The notes beneath the pieces were generated by a model that worked only from the letters and a program-made list of their open reading frames with translations, had not been told where the DNA came from and searched no databases. A program made the position numbers and the translations under genes. Of a stretch of 6,720 nt of DNA, positions 5,238 through 6,720 are shown piece by piece; the first letter of the stretch is position 1, and each line of letters begins with the position of its first letter. Origin of the DNA: Lachnospiraceae bacterium (GTDB taxonomy: Bacteria > Bacillota_A > Clostridia > Lachnospirales > Lachnospiraceae); contig JAGDBR010000336.1 of the NCBI GenBank assembly GCA_017958935.1, positions 1 through 6,720 on the forward strand, written 5' to 3'.

Positions 5238-6239
5238 ATGCAGAAACGGATCATTACGACGGAAGAGACGATCGAAGATCAGGTCATCGATACGAATCTC
5301 AGGCCGCAGAAGCTGAACGACTACATCGGTCAGGAAAAACTGAAGGAAACGCTGAAGATCTACATCGAAGCGGCGAAGGCGCGCGGCGAACAGCTCGACC
5401 ACGTGCTTTTGTACGGACCTCCCGGACTCGGCAAGACGACGCTCGCGAACATCATCGCGAACGAGATGGGCACGAACATGAAGGTGACGTCCGGCCCGGC
5501 GATCGAGAAGCCCGGCGAACTCGCCGCGATCCTGAACAATCTGCAGGAGAACGACGTGCTGTTCATCGATGAGATCCACCGGCTGAACCGGCAGGTCGAA
5601 GAGGTGCTGTACCCGGCCATGGAAGACTTCGCGATCGACATCGTGATCGGCAAGGGACCGGCGGCGCGCTCGATCCGCCTGGACCTCCCGAAATTCACGC
5701 TCGTCGGCGCCACGACGCGCGCGGGCCTTCTGACCGCGCCGCTGCGCGACCGCTTCGGCATCATTCACCGCATGGAATTCTATACCGTGCCGGAGCTCGA
5801 AGAGATCGTGAAACGCTCGGCATCCGTGCTGAAGGTCGACGTGGACGAGGATGCCGCGACCGAGATCGCGCGCCGTTCGCGCGGCACGCCGCGGCTTGCG
5901 AACCGTTTCCTGAAGCGCATCCGTGATTTCGCACAGATCCGCGGCGACGGCCGCATCACGAAGGACCTGGCGGACCGGGCGCTCGACCTGCTGGAAGTGG
6001 ACCGGCTCGGCCTCGACGTCGGCGACCGGAAGATCCTGAAGCTGATCATCGAGAAGTTCGGCGGCGGTCCGGTCGGACTGGACACGCTGGCCGCGGCGCT
6101 CTCGGAAGACGCCGGCACGCTCGAAGACGTTTACGAGCCGTATCTTTTGCAGAACGGATTCATCATCCGTACGCCGAAGGGCCGCATGGTGACGGAACTG
6201 GCGTACGGCCATATGGGCTATCAGAAGCCCGAGAACTGA
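5238..6239 (+). CDS. ruvB: Holliday junction branch migration DNA helicase RuvB
   Basis: RuvB is the hexameric AAA+ motor that pumps DNA through the RuvA-bound junction. The 333 residues are full length. Visible motifs are the N-terminal [17 protein letters not shown]; Walker [10 protein letters not shown] (60-68); Walker B LFIDEIHR (108-115); sensor 1 VGATT (156-160); the arginine-finger region APLRDRFG (167-174); sensor 2 RGTPRLANR (215-223); and the C-terminal winged-helix DNA-binding domain (about 258-333) with [17 protein letters not shown]. The start ATG 5238 has AAGAAGG at 5224-5230, 7 bases upstream and overlapping the ruvA stop, so the two are probably translated together. No ruvC is next to the pair; many Bacillota use RecU as the junction resolvase instead, but this window cannot show that. 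Confidence 0.98.
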   Translation: MQKRIITTEETIEDQVIDTNLRPQKLNDYIGQEKLKETLKIYIEAAKARGEQLDHVLLYGPPGLGKTTLANIIANEMGTNMKVTSGPAIEKPGELAAILNNLQENDVLFIDEIHRLNRQVEEVLYPAMEDFAIDIVIGKGPAARSIRLDLPKFTLVGATTRAGLLTAPLRDRFGIIHRMEFYTVPELEEIVKRSASVLKVDVDEDAATEIARRSRGTPRLANRFLKRIRDFAQIRGDGRITKDLADRALDLLEVDRLGLDVGDRKILKLIIEKFGGGPVGLDTLAAALSEDAGTLEDVYEPYLLQNGFIIRTPKGRMVTELAYGHMGYQKPEN

Positions 6240-6243
6240 CCGG

Positions 6244-6279
6244 AAATGCCGGGCGGGCCCTGTGCCGTGCCCGGCATTT
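6244..6279 (+). terminator. Long hairpin after ruvB, possible weak terminator
   Basis: AAATGCCGGGC (6244-6254) pairs perfectly with GCCCGGCATTT (6269-6279), an 11-bp stem with a 14-base loop that can form a small inner GGC/GCC pairing. Only three T close the 3' arm, then GATC. It lies 4 bases past the ruvB stop. It could be a weak or partial terminator, or a 3'-end stabilising or processing structure between ruvB and the next gene. Confidence 0.5.
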
Positions 6280-6302
6280 GATCACGGCCGGCGGGATCAG
6301 AC

Positions 6303-6720
6303 ATGAAGAAATGTGAACTGTTATCCCCTGCGGGGTCATATGAAGTCTTCAAGGCCTGCATCGCGGCGGGCGCGGACGCGGTCTACATGGGACTGCCGAA
6401 GTTCTCCGCGCGCGCTTACGCGGAGAACGCCGAGACGCATTCCTACGTCGAGGCGATACGCTATGCCCATCTGCACGGAAAGAAGCTGTACTGCACGATC
6501 AATACGCTGATGAAGGAGCAGGAACTGTACGGCGAGCTTTACGACATCGTGAAGCCGCTGTATGAAGCCGGACTGGACGGCGTGATCGTCCAGGACATCG
6601 GCGAGATGCGCTTTCTGCACACGCATTTTCCGGACCTGCCGCTGCATGCGTCGACGCAGGCGACAGTCGTCGGCCCGGACGCGGTGCCGTTCCTGCGTTC
6701 GCTAGGCATCAAACGGATCG
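6303..6720 (+). CDS. Peptidase U32 family protein, 5' part (3' end outside window)
   Basis: Translation from ATG 6303 stays open to the window end, giving 139 residues that begin MKKCELLSPAGSYEVFKA. The U32 N-terminal pattern is clear: ELL-x-PAGS, AAGADAVYMGL (21-31), FSARAYAEN, a GKKLYCTINTL strand, DGVIVQDIG, and LPLHASTQATV. U32 proteins have been described as collagenase-like peptidases, but several members (TrhP, RlhA) take part in tRNA or rRNA hydroxylation, so the actual role cannot be set here. The full protein is usually 400 residues or more, sometimes with a C-terminal extension. The ribosome binding site is weak (GGGA at 6293-6296). The 63-base gap from ruvB carries a hairpin. No clear promoter is visible, so it may be expressed partly by readthrough from ruvAB. 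Confidence 0.9.
   Translation, partial: MKKCELLSPAGSYEVFKACIAAGADAVYMGLPKFSARAYAENAETHSYVEAIRYAHLHGKKLYCTINTLMKEQELYGELYDIVKPLYEAGLDGVIVQDIGEMRFLHTHFPDLPLHASTQATVVGPDAVPFLRSLGIKRI

Noticed and set aside
4437..6212. 591-codon open frame on the minus strand opposite ruvA and ruvB
   Set aside because: It mirrors two textbook genes, is Arg/His/Asp-rich low-quality sequence, and arises from GC-rich third positions on the coding strand.
1..6720. A novel defence, mobile or biosynthetic system
   Set aside because: All genes are recognisable housekeeping families, with no integrase, transposase, repeats with spacers, toxin-antitoxin pair or unknown gene cluster.

Overview
This window looks like ordinary chromosomal housekeeping DNA from a GC-rich member of the Bacillota (Firmicutes). 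The gene order cmk-ispH-rpsA, strong AGGAGG-type ribosome binding sites, a YprB-type nuclease, ruvAB without an adjacent ruvC, and a U32 peptidase-family gene all point that way. A high-GC Clostridia or Erysipelotrichia-like gut bacterium is a reasonable guess, but the class cannot be fixed from this sequence alone. I see no mobile element, tRNA, rRNA, CRISPR array, phage gene or defence system. There is no gene-free stretch over 300 bases.

Left part (1-2807, plus strand): the 3' part of cmk (cytidylate kinase) overlaps ispH (last enzyme of the MEP isoprenoid pathway), which in turn overlaps rpsA (S1-domain ribosomal protein homologue). rpsA ends in a long Glu/Ala/Val/Lys helical tail and is followed by a strong intrinsic terminator. 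An AT-rich island inside ispH carries an excellent sigma-A promoter with an UP-like element, which probably gives rpsA its own supply of mRNA.

Middle (2808-4619): a small GNAT acetyltransferase gene lies between two intrinsic terminators with almost no room for a promoter of its own. The second terminator is a symmetric, bidirectional hairpin shared with a convergent minus-strand gene for a YprB-like DEDD-family exonuclease. The promoter of that gene places the predicted transcription start on the A of its ATG, so its mRNA may be leaderless.

Right part (4620-6720, plus strand): a divergent promoter drives ruvA-ruvB, the Holliday-junction branch-migration motor. A long hairpin without a proper U-tract separates ruvB from the start of a U32 peptidase-family gene, which runs off the window.

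No new multi-gene system is evident. The points of interest are in gene layout and expression signals: the ispH/rpsA overlap with its hidden promoter, the possible leaderless gene, the terminator-bracketed GNAT gene, and the S1 tail.
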